Positions 40,578 to 55,194 of a stretch of 64,000 nt of DNA are shown here, one piece after another. The stretch is from Cherax quadricarinatus (Eukaryota; Arthropoda; Malacostraca; Decapoda; Parastacidae): NCBI RefSeq assembly GCF_038502225.1, contig NC_091298.1:27945963-28009962 (forward strand). The letters run 5' to 3'. The notes beneath the pieces were generated by a model. It had not been told where the DNA came from, did not search any database, and saw only the letters and a program-made list of their open reading frames with translations. Positions within the stretch are counted from its first letter, which is position 1. Each line of letters opens with the position of its first letter. The translations under genes were made by a program, and so were the position numbers.

Positions 40578-42957
40578 ATGGGTTTTGGTGGGAAAACTGT
40601 GAAGTCGCAGGGTAGTAATATGAGTACTAGGAGAACTAGTAATAGGCAAAATGAGGTGGATATTGGAAAGCCAGTGGCACTAATTGACAAGGACAGTAAT
40701 AGGTTTAGTGGAATAACAGAAAGGAGAAGGAAGGGTAAAGAGAACGGAGGGTCTTTAAATATTTATTACACAAATAGTCGCAGTGCTAGGAATAAGATGG
40801 ACGAGTTGAGACTAGTTGCTAGTGCAGGTAACATTGATGTATTTCAAATTACTGAGACGTGGTTTAATTCAAAAAGTCGGGACATGCCTGCAGAATGTCA
40901 CATTCAGGGTTTTGAATTGTTCCAAGTAGATAGAAGTGTCGGGAAGGGGGGTGGGGTGGCATTGTATGTCCGAGATCGCTTGAACTGTTGCATAAAAACA
41001 GGTATTAAGTCTGAAGCAACACATACAGAGTCTGTTTGGATAGAATTTTCAGAGAGGCATGAAAAATTAATTTTAGGTGTGAAATACCGTCCCCCAAATT
41101 TAGATAGGGACCAAGGGAGACTACTATGGGAGGAAATTGTTAAGGCCACAAGGCACGATAATGTAGTAATTCTAGGAGACTTTAACTTTAGTCATATTGA
41201 TTGGAATTTCTTGACTGGGAATTTAGAATCATACCACTTCTTAGAAGTAGTTCAGGATTGTTTTTTGAAGCAGTTTGTGACTGAACCTACAAGGGGTAAT
41301 AACCTGCTTGACTTAGTTCTGGCAAACAATGAATCCCTTGTTAATAATTTAGAAGTTTCAGAGGAACTGGGTGCTAGCGACCACAAATCAATTACATGTA
41401 GCATTGAATGGAAGTATGATAGTAGGGATAACTCAGTAACAGTCCCAGATTTTCGCTTAGCAGATTACGATGGGCTTAGAGAACACTTATCATCTGTTGA
41501 CTGGGGTAACGAAGAGAGCTAACAATATGACAGTTTTCTGAACACTATACATGCTGCTCAAAGAACGTTTATCCCATATAAAGAAATTAGATCAAATAGA
41601 AATGACCCAAAATGGATGAATAATAGGCTGAAATATCTACTAGGGCATAAGAAAGGAATTTATAGGCGTATCAAAAGAGGCGAGGGTCATCTTATGAATC
41701 AGTATATTGACATTAAGAGGGACATTAAAAAGGGAATAAGAAAAGCTAAAAGGGACTATGAAATTAAAGTTACTAGGGATTCTAAAACTAACCCAAAAAG
41801 TTTTTTCCAGGTATATAGAACAAGTCAGAGATAAGATAGGTCCTCTTAAAAATAACTATGGGCATCTTACTGACAAAGAGAATGAAATGTGCTCGATTTT
41901 AAATAATTATTTTCTCTCGGTTTTTACACAGGAAGACACTAATAATATTCCGGTAATTAATTTTTATAGTGGGCCAGAAGAAGATAAATTATGTAACATC
42001 ACAATCACTAGTGAAATGGTTGTGAAGCAGATAGACCGACTGAAGCAAAATAAGTCACCGGGTCCTGATGAGGTTTTTTCAAGGGTTCTTAAGGAATGCA
42101 AAATGGAAGTCTGTGAACCATTAACTAATATTTTTAATTTATCTCTTCAAACAGGTGTAGTGTCTGATATGTGGAAGATGGCTAATGTAATTCCTATTTT
42201 TAAAACAGGGGACAAATCGTCACCGTCAAATTACCGCCCAATAAGCCTGACCTCAATTGTAGGCAAATTACTAGAGTCAATTATAGCTGAGATTATAAGA
42301 AGCCATCTCGATAAGCATAGCTTGATTAATGATACTCAGCATGGATTCACAAGAGGCCGGTCTTGTCTAACTAATTTATTAACTTTCTTCAGTAAAGCTT
42401 TTGAGGCTGTTGACCACGATAAAGAATTTGATATTATTTACTTAGATTTTAGTAAGGCATTTGATAGAGTTCCGCAACAAAGACTGTTGAAGAAAGTAGC
42501 AGCTCATGGCATTGGGGGAAGGGTGCTCTCGTGGATCGAATCATGACTCACAGACAGGAAGCAGAGAGTGTCAATAAATGGGGTTAAATCCGAGTGGGGA
42601 TCAGTAACAAGTGGCGTTCCACAGGGATCAGTCTTGGGCCCGTTGTTGTTTATAATATATATCGATGATCTTGATGAAGGAATTACTAGTGATATGAGCA
42701 AATTCGCCGATGACACGAAGATAGGTAGGATAATTGATTCAAACGTAGATGTTAGGGAACTTCAGGAGGATTTAGACAAACTCTACTCTTGGTCAGAAAA
42801 GTGGCAGATGCAGTTCAATGTAGATAAATGCAAGGTTCTGAAGCTTGGGAGTGTCCATAACCCTAGCACTTATAAGTTAAATAATGCAGAACTTAGTCAT
42901 ACAGATTGCGAAAAGGACTTGGGGGTTTTGGTAAGCAGCAACCTCAAACCAAGACAG
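40578..42957 (+). pseudogene. CR1 ORF2, copy 5, with stops and a frameshift
   Basis: Endonuclease as in copy 2 (SLNIYYTNSRSARNKMDELR, ITETWF, ILGDFNFSHIDW, SDHKSIT). A stop at 41520 (TAACAA where others have TATCAA), a frameshift near 41820 and a stop at 42544 (TGACTC where others have TGGCTC) interrupt it. The RT keeps DFSKAFDRVP, GVPQGSVLGPLLFIIYI and FADDTKIG. It ends inside the region after the RT. The damage is a few point changes, so the copy is young but dead. Confidence 0.92.
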
Positions 42958-43009
42958 TAATGTTTTGTAAAGTAAAAGGACACAAGTGCAACTAATGTGA
43001 CATTTATTG

Positions 43010-43046
43010 TGGCAACGTTTCGCTCTCCAGGAGCTTTATCAAGCCA
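43010..43046 (-). ncRNA. Hammerhead-ribozyme-like motif of the intact Penelope-like element
   Basis: On the minus strand TGGC (43046-43043), TTGATAA (43042-43036), stem II GCTC/GAGC, GAAA, CGTT with possible cleavage, and GCCA (43013-43010) pairing fully with TGGC. Core positions 3 and 8 are U and A, the same double change as the class I copy at 20554. It lies about 280 bp after the ORF stop. Confidence 0.6.
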
Positions 43047-43323
43047 TTACAAACAATACATGGACACAGAGGGTATATAAAGGCTCAGAGTGAGGTGAAT
43101 ACTAGTGAGGTACCATTTCGATGTTCACTAGTGGTAGTAGTAGTAGTAGTAGTGGTAGTGACAAAAGTAATACAATATGGTAGAGCAATTAATTCGTACA
43201 TGAGTAAATGGATATAAAAGCTATTACTTGGGTAACATAAAAATAGGTTGGACAAATATAAACTGGAATGAGGCAGCTTGTTTCAGTGTTCACTCTGTGC
43301 TTTGTGTAGTATAACAGGAGAGA

Positions 43324-45240
43324 CTATGTGATGGCAGGGTTTACTGTTTTCAGGAGGATTCTTGCTAAGACTTCAGAGATGGTGAAGCTGCCGTTGTTTT
43401 GTTTAATTGTATTCGAAACAGCGATCAGTGCTGATTCGAGGCACTTGCGTCTGCGGAAATTAGTTTCTTTGATCACTAATTGGGCGTCTCTGAATTTCAT
43501 GAGATGATTGGTGGAATTTCGGTGTTGTACACAGGTGTTGTTCAGGTTATCGTTCCTACATGCGTTAACGTGTTCATTGAGGCGGGTGTCGAGGTTTCTG
43601 GCTGTTTCACCTACGTAAATCTTGTCACAGCCTCCACAGGGTATAGTGTAAACTCCTGCATTGACTGGTTCGTGGTGTTTGGATTTTGTCCTGGTTATAT
43701 CCTTTATTGAAGTGCTAGAAGCGATGGCGACTCTGGTGTTAGCTTGTGAAAGTGCTTTTGAGACGTTCATTGCAACCTGACTGTTGGGAAGAATTATAAC
43801 TTTGCTGGGAGTGGTGTTGATGCGTGGAGAATTTATGATCTGAAGAGCTCTTTTCTTGCAGTCTTTGATGAAAAAAGAAGGAAAATGTAACTCTGTGAAT
43901 GTTTGGTGAATGTATGTACACTCCTCGTCAAGAAACTCAGGACTACAAATTCGGTATGCTCTTAGGAAAAACCCGATGATGATGCCTCTTTTGGTCTTGG
44001 TATCTTGACTGGAATAGAAGTGTGTGAGATCATTTTTATTGGTGGGTTTCCGATAAACTTGAAATCTTAGGTTGTTGTCTACTTTGTGAATGAGGACGTC
44101 GAGGAAAGGTAGCTTGTCATTGGACTCTTCTTCTAGTGTAAACTGGATCGCCGGTTCAACTGCGTTGAGCCTTGCCTGAAGATCCCGTACATCAAAACGT
44201 TTTGGAGTTATTACGAGGACATCGTCCACGTAACGTAACCAAGCGACGCTTGAAGGGATGATGTTGGCGAAGTGTTCGGACTCTAGGTGTTCCATGTATA
44301 AGTTGGCTAGGACGGCACTTATGGGGGACCCCATTCCCATGCCGTAGGTTTGTTTGCAGAGCTTGTTATTGAAAGAAAAACAGTTGAAATTAACACAGAG
44401 TTCAATTAAGTCAACAAAATCTCCGGGAGGTAGAGGAAGATTAAGGTCCTGATTGACTTTACGTCGTAGAACCTCGATGGCTTTTTTGGTAGGTACTTTT
44501 GTGAAGAGGGAAGTCACATCCAAACTGCTTAGTTTCTTGTTACGGATGGAGAGGTTACGGATGCGGTTGAGAAGGTCACCTGAGTGTTTAAGATGAGCGA
44601 GGCTGATGGTCCCCAGAAGGCAGGAAAGATGTTTGGCAAGAACTCCGGCTAGTTTGTGTGGAGCACTGCCTATTCCTGACGTGATTGGTCTGAGAGGAAT
44701 ATTGTGTTTATGGGTCTTGGGTAAACCATACATGTGTGCTGGTTTGGGGTTGCTTGGTAACAAGTACAGAAGTTTCTTCCCTTCTCTAGTGCGTTTGAGT
44801 ATTTGTCTGGTTTTGTATAGAAAATCTTTGGTGAGCGTCTCCCACTGTTGAGTGCTGATGGGTTCGTATGTAGATTGATCATTCAAAAGGTCCATCATTT
44901 TAGTGTTGTAGTCACTGGTGTTGAGGATGACGACTCCACCTCCTTTGTCGGCGGTGGTGACGATAATGTTGGGGTCGTTGGCGAGGTTCTTAAGGGCAGT
45001 GATGTATCGTCTAGGAAGATTAGAAGTAGAAGGTTCACATAAAGCTGCAGTGAGAAGGCCCTGTATATAACCCTTCTGGAAGTTGCTGTCACTGTGTCTA
45101 TGGTTCCTGGTAACTAGATTTAGTTGATAGTTAGGTTTGCGTATGTTGGTGGTAAATTTGAGTCCCAGACTCAGTGCTTGTTTTTCGTAGTCGGTTAAGG
45201 TGCGTGACGATAAGTTGTTTATCAGGGATTCACGTCCCAT
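43324..45240 (-). CDS. Penelope-like reverse transcriptase with GIY-YIG endonuclease, 638 aa, intact
   Basis: The RT belongs to the Penelope/telomerase-like branch: TTADKGGGVVILN at 95, YGLPKTHKHNIPLRPITSG at 171-189, SSLDVTSLFTKVP (Asp241), YGMGMGSPISAVLANLYME at 299-317, LRYVDDVLVI with YVDD at 337-340 and KLPFLDVLI at 376. The C-terminal GIY-YIG domain starts GVYTIPCGGCDKIYVG (529-544), with Arg553, His557 and the catalytic Glu602 (LESALI). A Cys535/Cys538 pair sits in the insert common to Penelope nucleases. The RT copies element RNA and the nuclease nicks the target. All catalytic residues are present. The N-terminus is rather short for the family. The ATG at 45240 is the first possible start, and the frame upstream is interrupted by the inverted duplication. 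Confidence 0.95.
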   Translation of the reverse strand: MGRESLINNLSSRTLTDYEKQALSLGLKFTTNIRKPNYQLNLVTRNHRHSDSNFQKGYIQGLLTAALCEPSTSNLPRRYITALKNLANDPNIIVTTADKGGGVVILNTSDYNTKMMDLLNDQSTYEPISTQQWETLTKDFLYKTRQILKRTREGKKLLYLLPSNPKPAHMYGLPKTHKHNIPLRPITSGIGSAPHKLAGVLAKHLSCLLGTISLAHLKHSGDLLNRIRNLSIRNKKLSSLDVTSLFTKVPTKKAIEVLRRKVNQDLNLPLPPGDFVDLIELCVNFNCFSFNNKLCKQTYGMGMGSPISAVLANLYMEHLESEHFANIIPSSVAWLRYVDDVLVITPKRFDVRDLQARLNAVEPAIQFTLEEESNDKLPFLDVLIHKVDNNLRFQVYRKPTNKNDLTHFYSSQDTKTKRGIIIGFFLRAYRICSPEFLDEECTYIHQTFTELHFPSFFIKDCKKRALQIINSPRINTTPSKVIILPNSQVAMNVSKALSQANTRVAIASSTSIKDITRTKSKHHEPVNAGVYTIPCGGCDKIYVGETARNLDTRLNEHVNACRNDNLNNTCVQHRNSTNHLMKFRDAQLVIKETNFRRRKCLESALIAVSNTIKQNNGSFTISEVLARILLKTVNPAIT

Positions 45241-45518
45241 TTCCTTCCATCGACTGTTAGAGCAGACTTCAGTACCTCTGCTCTAACAGTCGATGGAAGG
45301 AAATGGGACATGAATCCCTGATAAACAACTTATCGTCACGCACCTTAACCGACTACGAAAAACAAGCACTGAGTCTGGGACTCAAATTTACCACCAACAT
45401 ACGCAAACCTATCAACTAAATCTAGTTACCAGGAACCATAGACACAGTGACAGCAACTTCCAGAAGGGTTATATACAGGGCCTTCTCACTGCAGCTTTAT
45501 GTGAACCTTCTACTTCTA
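45021..45518. repeat. Inverted repeat (about 245-bp arms, 10-nt spacer) at the 5' end of the Penelope-like element
   Basis: Left arm 45021-45266 and right arm 45277-45518 are reverse complements around the spacer CTTCAGTACC. The right arm lacks four bases (the AACT of a CCTAACTATC string), near 45409, and has a few substitutions. The fold covers the first ~73 codons of the ORF. Confidence 0.95.
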
Positions 45519-45599
45519 CTTTACTTCTACTTTAGCGATGGGCTAAAGGATACCAGTGAATAGAAGGGACAAGGAAGGGATATTCACCTCGCTAGACAC

Positions 45600-46790
45600 A
45601 GGCAATATGGGTGTAGTGGCAGATCACTTGCACCAAGTTCTACAGCAATTTCCAGATTATTTACCAGTGTTTCCTTATTTGACAAGACTAGGTCGAGCAA
45701 ATTATTACCCCTGGTAGGCTCTTGTTACACAGCTTCATAAAAGTCCTGAACCACTTCCATGAAGTCACTGGACTCCAGATTACCAGTCAAAGAAGTCCAG
45801 TCAATTTGACTGAAGTTAAAATCCCCTACTATCACTACGTTATTGCGTCTAAAAGCCCTTACAGTTTCGTCCCAAAGAAGTCTCCCTCTATCATGATCCA
45901 AGCCTGAAGGTCGGTATATTACACCTAAATTAGTTTTTCTTGACCTACAAACTGTACCCAAACAGATTCTGTTACTAGTCCATTATTTTTATACCTGTTT
46001 TTATGCAACAATTCATATTTTCTCGTACATATAAAGCAACTCCTCCCCCCTTCCCATTATATCCACATGAAACAACTTAAACCCTTTAATGTTACACTCG
46101 GCAATCATATTCCGACTCTTTAAATGATACCATGTTTCAGTTATTGCAATGACATCAAAGTTTACAGCACTTCGACTGTTAACATAAAATACAGTCATAT
46201 GTTTTTTCTTCTGCACATTTTTCCTATTCACCTTTGCTTTTACATAATTTCTGTAATTATCATTACCCAGTGTTACTCCATGACTGTTATTATTAAGTTT
46301 CATAATATCAAAGCCTAATTCAATGTATCTATACTAATTATTTTTCATTTCTAAACCCATACCTCTAACTAATCCTAGTTTAAAGTCCTAACAACACCCT
46401 CAACTGAGCTAGCAAGAAATCCCGCACCTGCCCTGGATAAGTGAACCCCATCCCTGGCATAAATGTCATTTCTGCCATAGAAGTGGTCCCAGTTGTCAAT
46501 GAATGGTACTGCATTATCCTTAGTGTTTGTCCAGTCAATACCAATTGTTCTGGACAACCATTCGTTTACAACACCCCTTCTAAGCAAAATGCCACATAAC
46601 AGGGCACCCCCCCCCCTTCTTCCTAATTATGTCTATTGCCGTCCTGTACCTTCTAACTAAATCCTCACTTCTACGCTTGCCTACATCATTGCCTCCAGCA
46701 CTGAGGCAAATAATCGGATTGATCCCATTACCATTCATGATGTTGTCAAGCCGGCTAACAATATCCTCCATCTCAGCCCCAGGGTAGAAG
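45600..46790 (-). pseudogene. CR1-type LINE, copy 7 (diverged; ORF1 end and ORF2 start)
   Basis: Minus-strand reading, in order: SGNH part of ORF1 (GAEMEDIVSRLDNIMNGNGI, LSAGGNDVGKRRSEDL, IYARDGVHLSRAGAG), then a gap of about 70 bp, then ORF2 start (FYVNSRSA, VIAITETWYHLKSRNM, NLGVIYRPSGLDHDRGRLLW, VIVGDFNFSQIDW). It ends near 45600 in the SDH region, so RT is missing. It carries several stops. It is clearly older than copies 2 and 5. Confidence 0.88.
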
Positions 46791-47020
46791 AGGAAGAAAC
46801 CTGGGAGGGGACAGGGGAAGAAGGTACTGTACGAGGAGGATGAACCTCCACTCGTAACAAAGCCAGTCAGAGGTGAAGACCCGGGTACAGAGACTGGGAA
46901 GAAAAAATGTGCATTTTGCAGAAGGGAAGGTGGGGTTAAAGGAGATTTTAACAATGGGGATGTTTTGGACTTTAAAGGAGAGGGTCGATGAGTAGGTGTT
47001 GTACGAGGTCTTTTAAACAC
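46580..47020 (-). pseudogene. Chimeric open frame: I-type ORF1 C-terminus joined to CR1 SGNH domain
   Basis: A 146-codon frame whose first 80 residues are the Ser/Pro-rich C-terminus of I-type ORF1 (RPRTTPTHRPSPLKSKTSPL, GGSSSSYSTFFPCPLPGFFL). The rest is the middle of a CR1 esterase (PGAEMEDIVSRLDNIMNGNG, ICLSAGGNDVGKRRSEDLVR), fused in frame at about 46790. It lacks the GDS block and the Asp/His block, so it cannot be an active esterase. It is best explained as insertion-site fusion of two dead LINEs. Confidence 0.7.
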
Positions 47021-48943
47021 AAACTAGTGAGTGAGAACAGGCTGAGGTAGGGACCTCAGAGTCCAGGACAGCAAAAGAATTAGAGACGGGTGACCATGGA
47101 ATGGGTGACCACAGAGGAGGCTGCAGAAGTTGGGACCCCAGAGGAGAGGGGTTATATTTAGTAACTTGAGAGTAAGAAATATGGGGAAGTTTCCCTTGGA
47201 GGCATAGATGAGACTGCCATAGCATATGGGAGGCCTTCTGCCTCTGAGACAATGGATTTCACACTCATTTAAGTAAACTGTGCAGCAGCGAGAGTAAGAT
47301 GGGCGAGCCTCATGACAATTAAGGCAAGAGGGAGGTAGACTGCAAGACGTATTGGCATGGTCATCAGCACCACAGAATGGGGATTTGGCCATAGACCTGC
47401 AATATTTTACTGGATGACCAAAACGCCAGCACTTTCTACACTGTTGCAGTGTAGGGATCACCTTTCTTACTTCTAAATGGTGTCCAGCAACATATACAGA
47501 GGACGGAAGCTCATGGCAGTCAAAAGTTAAGCGGGCAGGGAGGACATAAGTGTCTACTTTGAGGATTGGGAGGTCTTGGAGTTCTAGCTGTTCCAGAATG
47601 CTATTGCCACATGTCTGGAAATTCTGTTGGACAATGGTATGGGGGCAGAATGACAGTACCACTACAAGAATCGAGGAATAATGTTTTTCAAGTTACTGGA
47701 ATAGTAACGACAGTTGTAAGAGAAAGATCGTGAGCTTGATTAGCATTGTGGACAGTGATGATGCATGTACCGCTCTTGAAAGCACGAAAGTATATATCTC
47801 TACCAACATGGAGTAAAACTGCCTTAACAGTACTATGGTCAGAAAGATAGTAGAGGAAGTCGGTTGTAGAGTAAAAAACTTAGTCCCTTGTGTATGCTGA
47901 AACACAGCATGTAAAGGGAGTGCATGACGTACCGGTCATTTCTGAGAAGAATGAGAAGGAAGCGAAGAAGCATCTGGGAATGGTCTTGGGCATTTAGGTG
48001 AGGAACTGAAGTGGGTCCGACGTGGTATGGGCGGGCGGTCTGAAAACTGCTGCACCATAGAGGGAGAAGCCAGAAGCAAAGTTAAAGAAGAGCAGAGATC
48101 AGACATATCAAAAGTCAGTTGAAACCCTGGTACCTAAAGCAGGTGACAAAACAGCACCAGCAAGAGGTACAGGGGCATTAGGAATGTCCAAAGAGTGATC
48201 AAATGAGGCAGGGTCTGAACAGGGTACAGTATCAGTAAGGGGCCCAGGGGGAGCAGGTTCATGGATTTGGGACTCCATGGTTATGTCACTTCTTTCTTGT
48301 TGTTTTGTAGAAAAAAATGAATGAAAAAGAAAAAAAAGGGAGGGGGGTATGTGGAGGAATAGCTCCTAGGAGGCAAAAATGGGCCATAAATCCCCCTCAA
48401 TACCCAAGAGGACCCAAGCACCGCAAGTAGTGCAGATGTAGCATGGAACCCATGCCATACACTACCCTTCATGCCAGTAAACCAGCACTCCGGGATAGCA
48501 ACCTCACATCCACCAAGCCACCTCGGTGGACAAAAGAGAGGGCGGCCAGACACCCGCCACAAAGCATACCTCCTCTGGCCACCACCCCCAGGAATCTGAC
48601 AGGCAGCCTCTAGATACCCATCACCCGAAAAACACCCAAAGCCACCCTGCAGGAGACCGGAGAGGGATCGGAACACCACCAGGTGATCCAGATTCCACGG
48701 CAAACTACACCACCGCCAAGGACCTCGATGGAATAGGATGGACCCTGGTACCCTTCCCCCTACCTAGGAACTAGGGTGCCTGTGGGAAGTCTCCCAAAGA
48801 AAATAGGAAGGGAATAGGGGAGGATGGGATAAGGAATGGGGGATTGGGGGGTAATTAGGTTCAGTCTGAGGAAGGAGACCAAAAGGTCTAATTCCTCAGA
48901 CTTAGAGCCTCTTCACCACACCAAAGAGCCCCCCTTGAAGAGG
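46790..48943 (-). mobile_element. I-type LINE, copy B (5' leader and degenerate ORF1 only)
   Basis: From 48943 to 48281 it matches the leader of copy A. From about 48276 down it reads a broken ORF1: MESQIHEP-like start, FKSGTCIITVHNANQAHDLS-type segment, then HTIVQQNFQTCGNSILEQLE, CRKCWRFGHPVKYC, FCGADDHANTSC and CLNCHEARPSYSRC (three knuckles). It stops at 46790 against CR1 copy 7. Several frameshifts; ORF2 absent. Confidence 0.85.
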
Positions 48944-53389
<4,446 letters not shown>

Positions 53390-53645
53390 AAGGTAGTGAC
53401 TCCTCACAGAAGGAAACACATTCACCATCATTCATTCAAAGCTTTCTTTCCAGAAGTGCACATACATTCTAATTTAAATAATCCTTTCAACTGCAACTAG
53501 CCCCACCCCTCCTTCAGAGACTTAAGTCTGACTAACCATTTTTCCTGAATCCCTTTCATTAATATCATCTTGATCCTTCTCCATCAGCACTTAAAAATAA
53601 ATAAATAACTTTCCTCTGCAATCCTGGTCTCTGTCTTACCCCTAA
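53390..53645 (-). pseudogene. RTE-family relic, part 1
   Basis: The plus strand ATTCACCATCATTCATTCAA, CTTTCTTTCCAGAAGTGCAC and CCTTCAGAGACTTAAGTCTG correspond to the 3' UTR of the RTE element (2230-2360). After an internal deletion, CTCTGCAATCCTGGTCTCTG and TCTTACC match its RT coding region near 3617-3650. The relic is split at 53642-53645 and continues at 57751. Confidence 0.7.
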
Positions 53646-54019
53646 CCCTTTCAGGGTTGGTGCTGTACTAGTACGCATAAATTCTAGCGCCTTCAAATGT
53701 AGCGAGAGAAAGCTGGTGGGCCTACATATGAAAGAATGGGTCTATGTGGTCAGCGTGCACAGTATAAAAAAAATCCTGCAGCACACAGTGCATAATGAGA
53801 AAAAAAAAACTGTGTTTTTGGTTTAAAACAACAACTTTGCAGTGTATTTTCGTATGCTATTTATGGTTGTATTCTAGTTTTCCTGGTCTCATTTTATAGA
53901 ATGGAAGACACATTACAGAAATTGAGATGATTTTTATTGGTTTCACAATGAAAAGTACCTTGAAATTGAGCTCAAAGTAGCAGAAATGTTCGATTTTTGC
54001 CAAAGTTCAAAAGTAAATA

Positions 54020-55194
54020 CAGTGGACCCCAAGTTTCGTGATTAATCCGTTCCAGAGTGTCTGCCTAAAGTCGAAATTCACAAAACTTGAAACCATTTTC
54101 CCCATAAGAAATAATGGAAATAAAATTAATCCGTTCCAGACACCCAAAAATATTAAAATATTTTTTTTCAAATTAAATAAAGATTTACATACTGAAAGCA
54201 ATCAGAAATCAAGTACATGCATATAAAAATAATAATAATAATATTACACTTACCTTTACTGAAGACTTCTGGGTGGATGGAAGACGGGAGGAGGGGATAG
54301 GAGGAAGGTGTACACTATTGTTTGGAAGGAGAATCTCCTTCCATTAGGACTTCAGGTAGCAAGTCCTTTTCTGGGGTTACTTCCCTTTTAATGCCACTGG
54401 GAACAACTTGAGAGTCACTGGACCCCTGTTGCACAAAATATCTGTCCAGAGAGGTCTGTTTCTGGCATTTCTTTATGATTTGCCTGAAGTGGGACAAGGT
54501 TTTGTCACTGAACATGTTGCAGATATGGCTTGTTTCAGCTTGGTCAGGGTGATACTTTTCAACAAAACTTTGTAACTCATTCCACTTTGAACATATGTCC
54601 TTAATCGCCGAAGAAGGCACCTCCTTCACTCTCTTTTCCTCCTCCTCTGAAGCAAGTTCCTCAGCTGTGGTCTGATGCTGTTCCAGTTGAAGCTCTTGCA
54701 GTTCGTCAGTGGTTAGCTCTTCCCTGTGGTCCTCCACCAACTCTTCCACATCCCCGTCACTCACCTCCAACCCCATGGACTTGCCCAATGCCACAACACC
54801 TTCCACAACAGGCAGAGGGTCGGCAGGGTCAAGGTCTGCCTCAAACCCTTCAAAATCCCTCTGGATCGTGTTCTTCACTTTCTTTACCAAAAGGCTTGCA
54901 CTAGCTTTCCTTGGGCCCATGGTGACTTATTTAGCAGTTGCAATCACAAAACACAATGGATTATTACATATGAACCCGCGGGGTGATGGTCACGTGTTGG
55001 TAAACAATGGCACACTGAGCATGAATGGCATGAGAGACTGGCTTTGTGTATGCGGTGACGGGCGGACGGGTACCAGACGGTCGCCGAATAACTAGTCTAA
55101 CCACTAAACTTGAGGCCAAATTTTGCCAAAAAAAAAATTGCCAGAAGTCGAATTTCACGAATTTCTATGCTGACAAAACTCAGGGGGTCCACTG
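54020..55194 (-). mobile_element. Tigger-type (pogo/Tc1-mariner) element A, internally deleted
   Basis: Inverted ends CAGTGGACCCC (54020) and GGGGTCCACTG (ending 55194), flanked by TA (54018-54019 and 55195-55196), the target of this superfamily. It is 1,175 bp long and encodes one ORF on the minus strand. A full Tigger would be about twice this size, and the DNA-binding and DDE parts are missing. Confidence 0.92.
54315..54920 (-). CDS. Deletion-derived Tigger transposase: N-terminal tag fused to the acidic C-terminus, 201 aa
   Basis: It begins MGPRKASASLLVKKVKNTIQ, the same start as the other Tiggers here (MGPKKASASPLLKKVRNTIE). It then jumps directly into an acidic C-terminal region (FEGFEADLDPADPLPVVEGV, DGDVEELVEDHREELTTDEL, QLEQHQTTAEELASEEEEKR) ending with QKQTSLDRYF, a motif seen at the C-terminus of TIGD1-like proteins. 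The helix-turn-helix and DDE domains are cleanly removed, yet the frame is intact. It cannot cut DNA. It may be neutral or could bind partner proteins. Confidence 0.82.
   Translation of the reverse strand: MGPRKASASLLVKKVKNTIQRDFEGFEADLDPADPLPVVEGVVALGKSMGLEVSDGDVEELVEDHREELTTDELQELQLEQHQTTAEELASEEEEKRVKEVPSSAIKDICSKWNELQSFVEKYHPDQAETSHICNMFSDKTLSHFRQIIKKCQKQTSLDRYFVQQGSSDSQVVPSGIKREVTPEKDLLPEVLMEGDSPSKQ

Larger units (their letters stand above)
39536..42960 (+). mobile_element. CR1-type LINE, copy 5 (5' half to two-thirds, 3'-truncated by a Penelope-like element)
   Basis: Leader with one TGGTGACGTGT unit, ORF1 intact (39601-40563), ORF2 from 40578. It is close to copy 2 in sequence. It stops at AAACCAAGACAG (42957), where the Penelope 3' end begins. 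Confidence 0.92.
42961..45518 (-). mobile_element. Penelope-like element with an intact ORF and a 5' inverted partial duplication
   Basis: On the minus strand: ORF (45240-43324) and a 3' region (43323-42961) with (ACT)n at about 43133-43156, a hammerhead-like motif at 43046-43010 and a tail AATAAATGTCACATTAGTTG. Beyond the ORF start, 45277-45518 is a plus-strand copy of the first 240 bp of the element. It is joined head to head with a 10-nt spacer. Inverted partial copies at the 5' end are typical for Penelope insertions. It truncates CR1 copy 5 on its 3' side. Confidence 0.92.

Noticed and set aside
54315..54920. Domesticated host gene derived from TIGD
   Set aside because: Terminal repeats and TA duplications are still present, so the simplest reading is a recent deletion derivative. 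Purifying selection would need to be shown.
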